Of a stretch of 64,000 bases of DNA, positions 47,801-58,586 are shown piece by piece (position 1 is the first letter of the stretch; each line of letters begins with the position of its first letter). The notes beneath the pieces were generated by a model, which worked only from the letters and a program-made list of their open reading frames with translations, made no database searches and was not told the DNA's origin. Position numbers and translations under genes: made by a program. Source of the DNA: Erpobdella octoculata (lineage: Eukaryota > Annelida > Clitellata > Hirudinida > Erpobdellidae); contig OZ022244.1 in NCBI GenBank assembly GCA_963978895.1, forward strand, positions 25,334,692-25,398,691, written 5' to 3'.

Positions 47801-50800
47801 ATCAAAATGAAAATTAATAAAAAAAAATCGGTTTTATTGGGAAATTCTTGGATCCGCCACTGCTTTTACTCAAGATTCTAAATTATGGCCCAAAATGGAT
47901 TCAATGACAAAAAAATGTGTAGCTTCATCTGTCGAACAAATTAATTGCTAAGTAATTGAGATTTTATAGTCGTTGTAATTATAAACATGCAATGCTTATA
48001 CTCAATGCAGCTAGGCAAATTGTTTAATACCTACAAAAATTATGGATATGATTGTCTTAAAAATAACAACTTTATCGCAAAATACGTTGAAATGGTAAAA
48101 TACAGCTCTCCAGTTTTCTCTATTCTAGTGGTAACCTAAATTTGCATCAAACGAAGTCGCGTCATTTTGGACCAAAATGTTTTTGCAATTTCAGACCGAT
48201 TGCATGTGTGGACTTAGTGCCTCGAAAACGGTCCAACAATACAAAGACCCGTCAGTTTAAAAATTTCTCTTATCTTTTTCCCATCCCCATTTCTTCGGAG
48301 TATATGTCTTCAACTTTTTTCAATTTTTGCAAAACATTTGGCGTCGCAAAACAATATCTATTTTGTCCAATCAGTTCGACTCCAATGTAAATTAAAACTA
48401 ACAATTTAAAAGCATCAAATTTTTTTTTGATTTTTTGTTAACAGCGATACAACAAAATAAAAATTAATTACAGCCACGAACAGAATAAAAAAACCAAACA
48501 TAAAAATATATTCAAGCAAAAAATGAATGGTCATGACACATCGATAGCGACCAAACTTCTGCACCACACGTCTTATAATACCCCTAGATAAGGTTAAATG
48601 TTTGCATCAAAACTTCTATTTCTTATTGGTCCTATTGAACAACAATCAAATTATGACCGGGAAGTTTACTTGGATTAATATCATTATAATTGCTTTGCAG
48701 ATTTAATGCTTTAATTATACTGCATGTTGCAGAAAGTGCCTGCCTTATCAGCAGCTGCTACGCTGCTAGATTAATAATGTGTCTTGAAAAGCAATTATCA
48801 TTACTGATTTACATGATTTTGCTGCTCTAGTTTAGTGAATCTATGAAGGGGAAAAATATTAGTAACTAGCAAGCTTAGCCAACGCTGCACGGGTTTTCTT
48901 TATTTGTTTTCTGTAGTTATTTGCTGTTTAAACGTGAAGTAATAAGCAGATTTTCTTTAAACTTTTAAAACCTTCAGCCTAATGAAGACTACCTTCACAA
49001 TAAATTTTGTTCAAACTGTTTCAGTAGTTTGGATATGCTGAACATATTTTTAAATCCTTGATTGATTGAACACGAACCCATTTCCCGTCATCCAATCGAT
49101 CTGAAAATTGGTCTGTTCCACCATAAACTCTACTATATAAATGCTTTTTTTAAATTTATTTTTGCAGGTGTTTAATTGTAAAGTACATTTATTTTTTCAA
49201 TGCTACTTATATGTGTGAACGGACCAGCGGCCTGTTTTAATGACGTTGTAATGATATATAGTCTCTCCCGTAGTTGTTTTTCTATCCACAGTTTTTTCTA
49301 GTTAAAAAAGTTATTTATTTATTTAATTTTTATCTATATAATGTAAATAACTTACATAGCGTTATTTTTTTTATTTAAAAAATACAATTTTGTAAAACGA
49401 TATCTGAATAATTTTTCCAGTTGAAAAATTAGTTTATTTCTCAACTTTTATATTAAATCCGATCAAGTTAGAGGGAGCGAAATATTTACATTTATCTATG
49501 TAGTGACACCCCATATGTTTCGGACATTTTTGAAGATGTTTACAAGCAAATAAACGATTAAAGAAAACAACCAAAAAAAGTTGTTGAATTTCTGTTCCAC
49601 CATATACTCTACCATATAAATTTTTTTTTAAATTTTTTTTTAGCTGTTTAATTGTATTTGTTGTGCCAAAAATAGAGTATGAAATGTTTTACAGCAAGCA
49701 TATTTCACGCAAAAGGTGCAGCACAAACCAATAATAAAAACACCTGTTTTGAAAATGCTGTTTAAGCAAAAGTACAGGTTGTCTATATTCTCATTTGAAA
49801 ACAATCATAAAAGTACAGGTTGTTTATATTCTCATTTGAAAACAATCATAATTCCTAATGTCGAAGAGAACATAAACAACAAAGACAATACGTTGTGTTT
49901 TGCGTTGTTACAGTTTTTGACCCGCTTCACTAATAGTTTTAACTGTTTTTTATCATAACAAACAAGCTACCAGTTTTACATACGTAAATACAACGTAACG
50001 TAAGAAAATAAAATAGAAATAACTTACTAGAGCTTGTTCGATTTTGTGTTCTATAGAAACTCCGTCTGGAACATCACTAAAAAATCAATTGGAAAGATGT
50101 ATGTTTTTTTTTAAAACTTTTCATCTATATAAACAAAATTAAATTTATTGTAGTAAAATTTTATTTTTGATAAAAATAATAAAGGCGAAGAATTCAAAAA
50201 AGTTTTAATATTATTTTTTTTGAATTATTGAAAATAAGAAAAAAACTGAGAGAAAGCTAATTAAAATTTGAAATTGTGTAATGATTTCTGTAATTTAAGA
50301 TTTCTACATATCTTACATTTTTGCATTTTTATTGATCACGATTAAAGATACAATCAAAGCAACTTAAAAACAAAAACGAGACCCAGGCTGATACAAATGT
50401 AGACAGACAAACAGATAACAAATATTTTAGTGACCAAAAGTTTTAAAGTCAACATTTGCGTGATGGTTTGAGCTCTTTGCTAATCCAGGGGTCGGGATTT
50501 TTTCATTTGTGACTTTTTCACGGTTATGACTGGAACAGGGAACATATATGTTTTTGTGACCAATTTGCTATAAGGAAATCACAATTATAATTACGATTAC
50601 GATAACAATTAAAATAAAAATAAAAATATTTATCAAACGTTTGTCAAGCTAGAAAACACTTAAGACCATTTTTCTTGTTTTTTTCATTATTGTGGGAGCA
50701 TTATACGGTAGCAACCAATTTTGCTGTTAATCACGATCAATGACATTCTTCAATATATGAAAAAGTACAGCACAAGTTTTTAGCTAATGTCAGAGTCAGA

Positions 50801-51726
50801 TGTAGTTGGATACTGGATACATTATTAGCAAAAGGAGGGGGTCCAAAACGGAGTGGTTAGAATTTTTTCACTTATTGTGTCGGATTTACAGGTTTTGACA
50901 TTAAATTTTGGTCAAAATAAAGTTTTTTAAAAGCAGGGTTTATGTAACGCTTTTAACAGGATAGTATAGTTATTTAGATTTATTGACTCTTTTTTGAATC
51001 AAGTTTTGTACAACGCATGCTAAATAATAATAACTAATCAAATTTCACAATATTTCTGCTTATGTAATACCTAACAAAAATTTGCAGTATTTTTCTAGTT
51101 TTTTAGAGATAAGAAACAAATTTCAGTATGATTTCATTTTTTTAACTTTTACTTTCAATTTATGGATCGAGCAAGGTCATAGGTCAGGCTATGAGCTGGT
51201 AGAGTGAGTTGAGTTGAACCTGAAAGACGTGTTTACATCAAGCTAGCTGAGTTAACTGAGCTTTTTCAGACGCAGCCAGTCGTAAATTACAGCTTCAACA
51301 CAAGTCGGCCCTCTAAAATATTTACTTTCATAAACATTTTTTCACATGTTTAGAGCAACTTTGGACGATATTGACGTTCAGAGTAAAAAGTTATTGAAAA
51401 ACCTTTTTTCTATTTATTCAACTTTAAAGTCACGATAATTTAGTTTTTAAATAGTTATAAATACTCGCAAGCATTCCATAAAAAAATATAAAAATAATTT
51501 CTAACTTGACGATAATGTGTTGCTGGTTTTGGACTAGCGAAGTAAAGGTTAAAGTTTCGTCGTGAGTTTGAAGATTGTGATGCGATGAGATGTTGAACGA
51601 CGGGACAGTCCTGAACGAAGCCGACGAAGAGTTGGAATGATTCCGTGCTACCGTCAGGTAACTGAACCGTGTTGACGCCAAATCACAGTGTGGTAGAATG
51701 TCCGGATTCAGTCCCGAATTCACCAT
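44831..51726 (-). CDS. TSC22-domain leucine-zipper protein
   Basis: Three exons, 157 codons: 51506-51726, 50028-50076, 44831-45034, in phase with GT-AG ends. Exon 1 is Ser/Asn/His-rich and low in similarity to anything I know. Exon 2 gives VSIEHKIEQAL and exon 3 ELVKAHLVFTVKDEID, together the TSC box (compare [20 protein letters not shown]). A leucine zipper follows: LKEEIHRLTLRKDELEAENK then FLKFHATP. TSC22/GILZ proteins dimerise through this region and act as transcription modulators. The length is close to short TSC22D1/TSC22D3 forms. Start taken at MVNSGLNPD; an upstream TTG extension is ignored. The stop is about 310 bases from the end of the convergent EPSTI1-like gene. The 5-kb intron 2 holds old transposon sequence. 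Confidence 0.93.
45180..45850. repeat. Foldback-family repeat, back-to-back termini
   Basis: 45209-45250 has ATTTCAACGAAATTTGGCAT; 45540-45565 has AAACCCCGGGAGACCCCG (right-arm type terminus) and 45639-45690 has ACGGTTACCGGGCATTGTCC then GGTTTTTCTATC (left-arm type). The G/A-rich arm precedes and the C/T-rich arm follows, the reverse of 124-970, so two partial copies seem to abut. They lie in intron 2 of the TSC22 gene. Confidence 0.65.
46120..47862 (+). mobile_element. Old hAT-like element in TSC22 intron
   Basis: TAGTAGCGGATTAATGG near 46120 and the inverse of CAGTGGCGGATCCAAG ending at 47862 look like related termini of a hAT element. Flanking 8-mers (ATTGTAAC and CTTTTACT) do not match well, as expected for an old insertion. 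Between them, frame 46763-47158 contains LLLPVTRADV and HRSTMTEHRLNAFLLMFEL, close to the C-terminal hAT block of ZMYM-type transposases. The frame is broken upstream. Confidence 0.55.
47493..47564 (+). pseudogene. MADF-like N-terminal fragment
   Basis: ATG at about 47493 opens MEWTDDKVLELIRLFDLF, matching the start of MADF domains that often travel with Harbinger transposons, then stops after about 23 codons. Upstream (47270-47400) TCTGG-containing inverted pieces flank it. Too short to be functional. Confidence 0.45.
48865..48960 (+). repeat. Degenerate terminus of the foldback-type family
   Basis: AACTAGCAAGCTTAGCCAAC then GCTGCACGGGTTTTC resembles the ACTAGC-CCCGGG terminus. The surrounding 48100-50020 of the TSC22 intron shows no other recognisable feature. 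Confidence 0.4.
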
Positions 51727-52234
51727 GATGAAATATACCAAAAATGTAACGTTATAAAAATACTGTAAGCGTAAAAACTAATCTAGAATGACCTTTCAAA
51801 GTTTAATACAATTCTTTTATTCTTCAATCACAAAAATTAGTATATTAAAGCAACAGCTTGAATCCAAAAATAATTATTGCACATTAGAATGGCTTCTCGT
51901 TTGTATCGAGTGATCGAAGAAGCATATAGCACCTTGTTTAAAACTGCCTTATAAGAGTGAAGTGTAAGCCTGTTCTAGCAAACGCATCCTTGTAGTTCTG
52001 TCGCGTCTGACGTTGCACGGAATAATAGAAAAATTAACGATTCAAGTAAAACGTCACTATATGTTTTATATTTGTTCTTATTACGTGTGTACAAAAGATA
52101 AATTTACTTCTCAGGATGTCAAGGTAGATTTAATGTCATTAAAACACCGCACTTTATTTGCGTCACAGTTCAGAAAATGACAGTGTTAATTTACTCTGCA
52201 GTTGACAGTGGTGTCCTATGCCTTGGCATATATG

Positions 52235-52370
<136 letters not shown>

Positions 52371-52737
52371 GTACATATATACATATACGTACATAAATGA
52401 AGTGTTCCGAAACAATATGCATATGCACAATCTCTGCTCCAAAAGGTTGCATTTTACTGCAAGCCATGATGCAAAAAGATACGAGGTGGATTGTTTTGTT
52501 TATATGACGTATACTTAAGTCTCGGATGCATGGAGGTCTCTGATTAAATCAGAAACGTAAAAAACGTTTATGTTCAGAGAAAAAGAAGATTTCAAAGTTT
52601 CAATGCTTTTTAACAAATTAATTAGATAATTTTTTCCACCACGTTTTGCGTTGGAATAAGCAGAAGATATTGAACCTGAACTTCTGACAATGCTATACAA
52701 TAAATATATTGGTTGAATCTGTTACACAAAAACAACC

Positions 52738-52975
52738 CACATGTGCTCACGTCAACTCAGCGTTTCATCCTTAAGTGGTCGATAAATGAGTACCAACTTC
52801 GGTTGGGGGTTAGATTCCTTTGTGCGCATGTGGAACTATCGAGTAGTATGCGGGGCTGCCTGCAAACACCAAATACGCGTTAGTCTTACCTGCAAGTTGC
52901 CAACATTGTAAAGCGCCCTTAAAGCTGCTTCTGCTGCATACGGCGCTATATAAATTGTCGTATAAAAAACCAAAA
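52738..52975 (+). repeat. SINE-like repeat with GCGCTATATAAA tail
   Basis: GGTCGATAAATGAGTACCAA, TTGGGGGTTAGATTCCT, GCAAGTTGCCAACATTGTAA, AGCGCCC and finally GGCGCTATATAAATTG occur in the order seen in many aquatic-animal SINE 3' regions. It is non-coding. Assignment rests on remembered motif style. Confidence 0.5.
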
Positions 52976-53162
52976 TGGCATTAGAACTGCTTTTCTGCTC
53001 GAAAATGAAAAAAATAAGTAAACATTCAGTTCAAAAATTAAAACAAATAATTAGCAAAATACGAAATAAAGAAAAACAAAAATTTAAAGTAAGGGAGACT
53101 AAGTACCCTTGATAGCAAAGCACCCTTGATGCTATAACGTATTTACATTACATTACATAATA

Positions 53163-54085
53163 AACTCCGCCTTGCATTTGCTAGCCAGTCCCAAGCCTGG
53201 AGAAAGGAGGAGGGAAAAGTTAACAAGTAAATTAAAAACGAATTTTTAAAACCAATGCTCTTATATGTAATTAAAACAAAAATTTTGCAATCAATTTTTT
53301 CTTATATTACTCTTTTATTTTATGTTAAAGTCGAAATATCTTAATTATATCGAAATATCGAAATTAATTAAAATTATCTAAATTAATTGACTTATTGTAA
53401 AACTAATAATTGAATATTGCATTGTCTTCTATTTTAAGCATGTATGCAAAATTTGAAAAAATCTATCATCAGGAAGTGACTCAAAAATTGATTGCAAGAT
53501 ATGAAACAGACAGAGAAACAAACAGACAGACAGAGAAACAGAGACGACGAGTTAATAAAAGCATTGGTAATAATAATAAAAATATCATCAAAAAGCATCG
53601 AATTTAAATATCTCAACTATTTTCATGAAAATTTCGTACACGCCTGAGAATCACGGTCAGTGAGTGTGGTTCGTGTTAACTTGGTAAAATAGTCTGCCAG
53701 TCGGTTAGCGTTTTGTGGTCAAGAAAACCCTCAAGAAAACCCTCAAGAAAACCCTCAAGAAACCCCTCGATAAAATCCTCAAGAAAATTAACTAAATTAA
53801 TTGACTTATTGTAAAACTAATAATTGAATATTGCATTGTCTTCTATCTTGAGCATGTATGCAAAATTTGAAAAAAATCTATCAACAGGAAGTGACTCAAA
53901 AATTGATTGCAAGATTTGAAACAGACAGAGAAACAGACAGACAGAGAAACAGACAGAGAAACAGAGCCGACGAGTTAATAAAAGCATTGGTAAAAAGAAC
54001 AAATTATGATCCACGACAGGAAGTACTTAGGTGCTTCCTACATACAGCCATTTCAGTCTTTTAAAACACCTGGTGTAAAGGACTA
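53163..54085 (+). repeat. Composite: R2 repeats inserted in an R1 repeat
   Basis: An R1 head (53163-53218, TAGCCAGTCCCAAGCCTGGA and AGGAGGGAAAAG) is followed by an R2 copy (53219-53600), a CTCAAGAAAACC tandem repeat (53727-53785), a second R2 copy (53782-54000), then an R1 tail (AAATTATGATCCACGACAGG to about 54085). In the copies at 7087 and 7265 the R1 head and tail are only about 20 bases apart. No genes are present. Confidence 0.7.
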
Positions 54086-54224
54086 TAAACTATTATATAA
54101 AAAAAAAAAAAAAAAAAACATTACATAATAAATCAAATCAAGCACGGCACCAGTTTATTGAAAATATCAATTCTTCCCTCTTCCTGTCTTTGTGTTTATT
54201 TTTTTGTTGTTTGACAATGTTTAA

Positions 54225-54392
54225 CGTGGCGTTAGTCCTTCGACTTCTAGGCCACGCAGGGGCGATAGAGGCAGTCGTTTATAGGCGCCTACCCCTTAGC
54301 GAATGCGAGTGAACTCCTTGCCGGCGAGGCTCGAACAGCCGACCTAACGATCGACAGGCGAACGCTCTACCGCTCTGCCACCAGTGCTATTT
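54225..54392 (-). repeat. tRNA-derived SINE
   Basis: The minus strand reads AGCACTGGTGGCAGAGCGGT then AGAGCGTTCGCC (A box and D-arm like) and GGCTGTTCGAGCCTCGC (B box) at tRNA spacing, continuing into a GC-rich body to about 54225. GC content stands out from the AT-rich surroundings. A functional tRNA is unlikely because no complete acceptor stem is seen. Confidence 0.75.
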
Positions 54393-54559
54393 CTGAGTTG
54401 TGATGTTGACTTTATCAATATAATTCACTTTTAAAGGTAAAAAGTATTTTTTTACTGTTTGTATGAATACTCTGACTAAAACAACAATGCAGTGTTTGTG
54501 ATATTTTATATATCATTTTGAAGAAAATTCATTTTAAATTAAAATGATACTAGTATCAA

Positions 54560-55500
54560 AAAGTGCCTTGAACATCTTAAAGACTGGTATTAATGCGATG
54601 ACACCAATAAGGTATGTCAAAAAACTCAGGCAGATCTGAATACGCTGTGCCGTCCAAACTACGTGCCCAAGCAGATAATGACAAATGAAGAAAAAAAAAT
54701 TGTTTTCTGGGTACCTATTAAGTGCAGCAAAACCTTATTTTAGTTTATCACCGAAAATCATCAAAAATTTGGCTTATGAATTCGCTATTTAACTTTTGAA
54801 AAATGTTCCGAAATTGTGACATAGTACGAAGTCTGCTGGACCTGATTGGCTTCAAGCATTTATGTCCACTGGACATTGTCCAGGAAAAAAGAATTGTCAC
54901 TACGGAGCCCAGAGGCCACCAACTTAGCACGAGCAACCGCTTTCAATCGTCATAACAGTCACCGAATGTTTGGATAATCAGCAAGAAGTACGGACTCGAC
55001 ATGCATATGTATCACAGAACATCTACGATGTTGACGAAACAGGCCTAACAACTGTTCAGAAACCTGTTAAAATAATAGCTGGTTGTGGTGAAAAGCAAGT
55101 CGGCAGAATAACGTCAGCGGAAAGAGGAATTCTCATTACGGCATGCTGAGCTGTAAACGCAACCCTTTTTCATTTTTCCTCGGGATCATTTTAAGACACT
55201 ATAATTGCTGGTGATTCACCTGGCTGTGTCGGGGTTCAACCATTTCAATCTCTACACAGTGTTGCTTCTGCTTGATAACTGAATTTGGCAAAACAGAATG
55301 GCATCACACTGTTCATTTTTCCACCACACTGTAGCCACAAATTTCAAATATTTGATAGATCAGTTTAAGATCCATTGGAACGATTTTACAACGTTGCGTG
55401 CGATGACTGGGTTGTTTCTAATCTAAGGCCTATGACTAACTATTTGCAGAGACAGAGAGACCCATTAAACTTCTTCGTGACTGTGTCAGTAAACTGTTAA
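54560..55500 (+). pseudogene. pogo/Tigger-like DDE transposase, decayed
   Basis: Pieces in shifting frames follow the order of a pogo-type transposase: YDVDETGLTTVQKPVKIIAG near 55025-55085, RITSAERGILITAC near 55105-55146, AGDSPGC near 55208, LLLDN near 55268, NLAKQNGITLFIFPPHCSHK near 55283-55340, and VACDDWVVSN near 55396. The first Asp in VDETG and the DN pair are catalytic positions of the DDE core. Many stops, frame changes and a deletion after LLLDN mark it as dead. Confidence 0.75.
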
Positions 55501-56021
55501 ATGTTTTTACACGCTTTGTAGAGTAAAAATAAAATTACAAAATCAGTTCGTACTTCTTTCAGTCAGCCAAGTTTAAGTAGTAGTTGAAGCAGATTATTGA
55601 AAAAAAACAGTTAATACCTGATGATTGCTTGGCTCCCATTAAACTTGTCCATTATTACTGTTGGGCTGTAATACTTTGCTTATCAACAATAATCTACGGT
55701 TGGATCCACGCGTCCAAAAAATTCAGTCAACAGTTGGGGTACCTATTTGTTAAATTCGCGGCCTGAAAAATCCTGAAACGTATTAATTTTTATTTCTACT
55801 TTCATTCATATTACAAATAATTACTGCTGTAAAAACTTGCTGTTAAATCATCTGAGCTTATTTAGAAAAACGAGAGTGTCATTTTCAACTTTTTTTTGCA
55901 GGATCTACGAATGGAGGTTTAAATGTTTGTACACACTTTTACTTAACTTGACTTCTCTGTCTGTCTGTCTGTTTGTCTGTTTGTCTGTTTGTCTATTTGT
56001 CTGTTTGTCTGATTGTCTAAA
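55501..56021. other. Non-coding stretch with (TGTC)n-like tract
   Basis: A CTGTCTGT/TTGTCTG tract lies at 55957-56015. The rest shows nothing recognisable. Confidence 0.5.
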
Positions 56022-56438
56022 TTATATAGATTTTAAAAACGTAAGTTTTTCATGTAATTCGAAATGCTGTATTATGTCACTGTTTTCGCTTTCCCGAAGT
56101 ACTAAATCATTACAATATTTGAGAAAATCCTCTTTTGGTATAGATTTCAAATAATTGATGTCATAAATGAAACCAAATTGTTCAAAATATTCATTGAGTG
56201 CTTTAAATCGACATTCGGTGTCGACTATTATAGCATCTATCATTGTGTTAAAAAAGTTTAATCTGAACTGCATTTCAGGAGATTCAACTGGTTCATCGGT
56301 AAATTGAGACAGAATTTCGTAAGTACTTTTGTCCACAAACAATCTAGCTTCTGTCACGCTTTTTTTTTCAAATCCTGTACAACTGAATGTTTGAATCCAG
56401 CTACAAAATGAACATAAAGTATCAATAGTGACTTTCAA
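56022..56438 (-). pseudogene. hAT (ZMYM-type) transposase fragment
   Basis: A 138-codon open frame with MQFRLNFFNTMIDAIIVDTE and CRFKALNEYFEQFGFI, matching the region of ZMYM1-like hAT proteins that reads FRINVFYxxLDxxIxQLxxRF. Neither catalytic nor dimerisation blocks flank it. It ends beside a tract at 55957-56015 of TCTGT units. Confidence 0.6.
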
Positions 56439-57480
56439 GTTGACTTGAACCGATTATAGGTATTGTTCACACGTAGCAAAATCTCATACCACACGTGTAT
56501 CGCAACCATTAATAGATTTTCATCTACAAGTTTCTTTCATTATTAAATACGATATCCAGAGACTTTATTTCATAGGAAATTAGGTATTATTTCTATAGAT
56601 ATTAAAATCATTAAAACTATTATTGTTCTTTTTTTTATTATCTCAAAACAAAAACGTCATTTGTTTTTGTTTTGGAAAATTTTGATCGATTGCTTAAAAA
56701 TGTTTCAATTTGTATTATTATTCATATTGTTTAATTATATTCTGCAACTTTATACTTTTCCATATGAAGGTTACGTTTCTTAGTTGAAAATAAGAAAATA
56801 TGTTTTAAGCGTAGATATATACGATTCAAATATGAAGTAAAACAACTTTTAAGCTACGACCATTTAAGAATAACAGTTAGAGTAATTTGACTCTAAATTA
56901 TAAAAATAATTTTAAAACTATAAATAAATAACTAAATGGGATAACTAATTTGTTAAGTTTTTTACGAGCAGATCATTTCAAAAAAAAGCTTCATTTCGGT
57001 GGTAAGGAAGATGAGAATTCATTTTACAATATAGAAAATATAGACCTTTTTGGATACTACAGAATCAACAAAATCAACTTCACTGGTCAATATAGTTCGT
57101 TTGTAATGAAGATTGAAACTTAATTATTGCTATTTTACTTTTTATAAATAAAGTACCCCTCGGAATTTTCTGGCAATCAACCATTGTAGAAAATTGTAGA
57201 AAATTAAAATTCCATCTTAGCTTGAATTTTGTGAATTGCCTAAATCGGTCTAGGCAGTTGGCCAAATGACGTCCATAATTGGGCAAATAATTTTCAAAGT
57301 CGGGCTAATTACATTCATAGCAAGACAAAACGCCGTAACTGGACAGAACTCCTTTCATCCATACGAAACCTCTAGAAGCCGGACACTCTAATGTGGACGT
57401 CTACCAAATATTATTATTATTTATTTTAACGTCTTTATCCGACTGAAGTCGATTTAGACGATTTTTTTTTCGTTCTCAAG
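56439..57480. other. AT-rich non-coding stretch
   Basis: No gene, repeat family or RNA gene could be supported here. Confidence 0.4.
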
Positions 57481-57689
<209 letters not shown>

Positions 57690-58019
57690 GCAACGATAAT
57701 AGAATCGAAAGAAGTTATGAACATCTATCAGGTGATGACCTCATTAAGATTGTATGGACGGAAAAGAAACTGGTTTGAATTTACTTCAATTCCGATTGAG
57801 TGATGTGGTTTTTGAGATTTGCCAACTGAGATCGATCATTATAATAATTTTCTTTTCTAAGTTGAAGATTTTGCTCTTTGATTTTGATCCAGTTGAATAT
57901 GAGTTTATTTGGGACCATATTACGGAAGATTTCACTGAGTATCGGTTTAATTTTCTGATTTTTGCAGATTTTTTTGATGTCATTTGAAAGGGTCGATCTC
58001 CCTTCAATCAATTGATTAA

Positions 58020-58300
58020 ATTTCTACAGCGCTATTTCCGTGGCGTTCAATAGCGCTCGGACACGAATTTATTAAACAGATAAGTTTTAAGTCCACGACG
58101 GAAAACAGTGAAAAAAGTAGATTCAGTAAGAGAAGTAGGAAGAGAGTTCCAGAGAAAGGGACCAGAGTAGGAAAAAATTGTTAAACAAAAGAATGCTTAA
58201 CAGAAAAGATAGGAAAGTGGCTCATAGAGGCAGGGCCAGATTAACACATTTGGAGGACATGGCGCCCCGAGAAAATTAAGGCCCCCTATTATAAAATTTA
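58020..58300 (+). repeat. R3 repeat copy 2 with a hAT-like terminus
   Basis: CTACAGCGCTATTTCCGTGG to GAGAGTTCCAGAGAAAG (58025-58165) matches repeat R3 at 40440/41727 but without the hAT insertion: here AAACAG is followed directly by ATAAGTTTTAAGTCCACG. At 58232 CAGGGCCAGATTAAC and onward resembles a common hAT-type terminus, incomplete here. Confidence 0.7.
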
Positions 58301-58385
58301 CAAATTATGACGTTAATGTTTCAATTCAAAGTCATATGAAATGTATAATTAATTACATTAAATTACATTACATTAAACTCGTGAC

Positions 58386-58390
58386 ATACA

Positions 58391-58424
<34 letters not shown>

Positions 58425-58586
58425 CATACATACATACATACATACATACATACATACATACATACATACATACATACATACATACATACATACATACATA
58501 CATACATTCATACATACATACATTCATACATACATACATACATACATACATACATACATACATACATACATACATACATACATACA
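58386..58586 (+). repeat. (CATA)n microsatellite at LINE 5' end
   Basis: About 200 bases of CATA units with a TATACATA and two CATTCATA variants. It runs directly into the open frame of the LINE at 58587. Confidence 0.97.

Noticed and set aside
51430..51741. Start of the TSC22 protein at 51741
   Set aside because: That position is TTG; the first ATG in frame is 51726.
54225..54392. Functional tRNA gene
   Set aside because: A and B boxes are present but no complete acceptor stem; it continues into a SINE body. The same applies to 37800-37962.
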